From Sphingopyxis sp. (GTDB lineage: Bacteria > Pseudomonadota > Alphaproteobacteria > Sphingomonadales > Sphingomonadaceae): a DNA stretch of 5,104 bases. The translations under genes were made by a program, and so were the position numbers. This document shows positions 5,073-5,104 of the stretch, piece by piece (position 1 is the first letter of the stretch; each line of letters starts with the position of its first letter). The stretch spans positions 1-5,104 of the forward strand of contig JAHCKJ010000172.1 in NCBI GenBank assembly GCA_026125835.1. The letters run 5' to 3'. The notes beneath the pieces are model-generated. The model searched no databases and had not been told where the DNA came from. It worked only from the letters and a program-made list of their open reading frames with translations.

Positions 5073-5104
5073 GCATCGAATCGCTCGAAGCGCGACAGAT
5101 GCTC

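Noticed and set aside
4426..5076. Minus-strand ORF of 216 codons overlapping bfr
   Set aside because: Frame-shifted shadow of bacterioferritin that runs on through the terminators; no recognisable domain.

Overview
The window reads as chromosomal DNA of a high-GC alphaproteobacterium, most likely a sphingomonad (Sphingomonas/Sphingopyxis type). The evidence is the strong G/C bias at third codon positions, a DUF1214/DUF1254 pair next to pyruvate phosphate dikinase, a lone glucokinase of the type that feeds the Entner-Doudoroff pathway, and the intergenic palindrome built on CCCTGAGCCTGTCGAAGGG, a repeat I recall as abundant in sphingomonad genomes. The assignment rests on recall and style, not on a search.

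Layout, left to right. Bases 2-1168 (+) are the C-terminal PEP/pyruvate domain of pyruvate phosphate dikinase, open at the left edge. Almost the whole gap to the next gene is a perfect 29-bp-arm hairpin repeat (1175-1245). Two small membrane-anchored proteins of the DUF1214 and DUF1254 families follow with overlapping ends (1267-1851 and 1844-2371). A GC-rich hairpin and a complete tRNA-Arg(ACG) with encoded CCA (2416-2492) come next, then glucokinase (2610-3647), whose C-terminus runs about 25 residues past the usual family end.

That tail runs into an AT-rich island of roughly 330 bases (about 35% GC by hand count over 3661-3900), which holds no gene I can recognise, only short unsupported ORFs and several small inverted repeats. 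On the minus strand beyond it lie a 139-residue hypothetical protein (4002-4421) and a bacterioferritin (4632-5072). The bacterioferritin keeps all ferroxidase ligands and the heme methionine, but its visible frame lacks the family N-terminus. Between these two minus-strand genes are a hairpin and two intrinsic terminators, with a TTGCGA/TCGCAA dyad between the terminators.

Functionally the window is mostly housekeeping: central carbon metabolism (PPDK interconverts pyruvate and PEP; glucokinase makes glucose 6-phosphate), translation (tRNA-Arg) and iron storage. I see no defence system, CRISPR array, transposase or complete mobile element. The parts least explained by ordinary annotation are the AT-rich island with the extended glk end, the disrupted start of bfr, and the tandem-terminator/dyad segment downstream of bfr.
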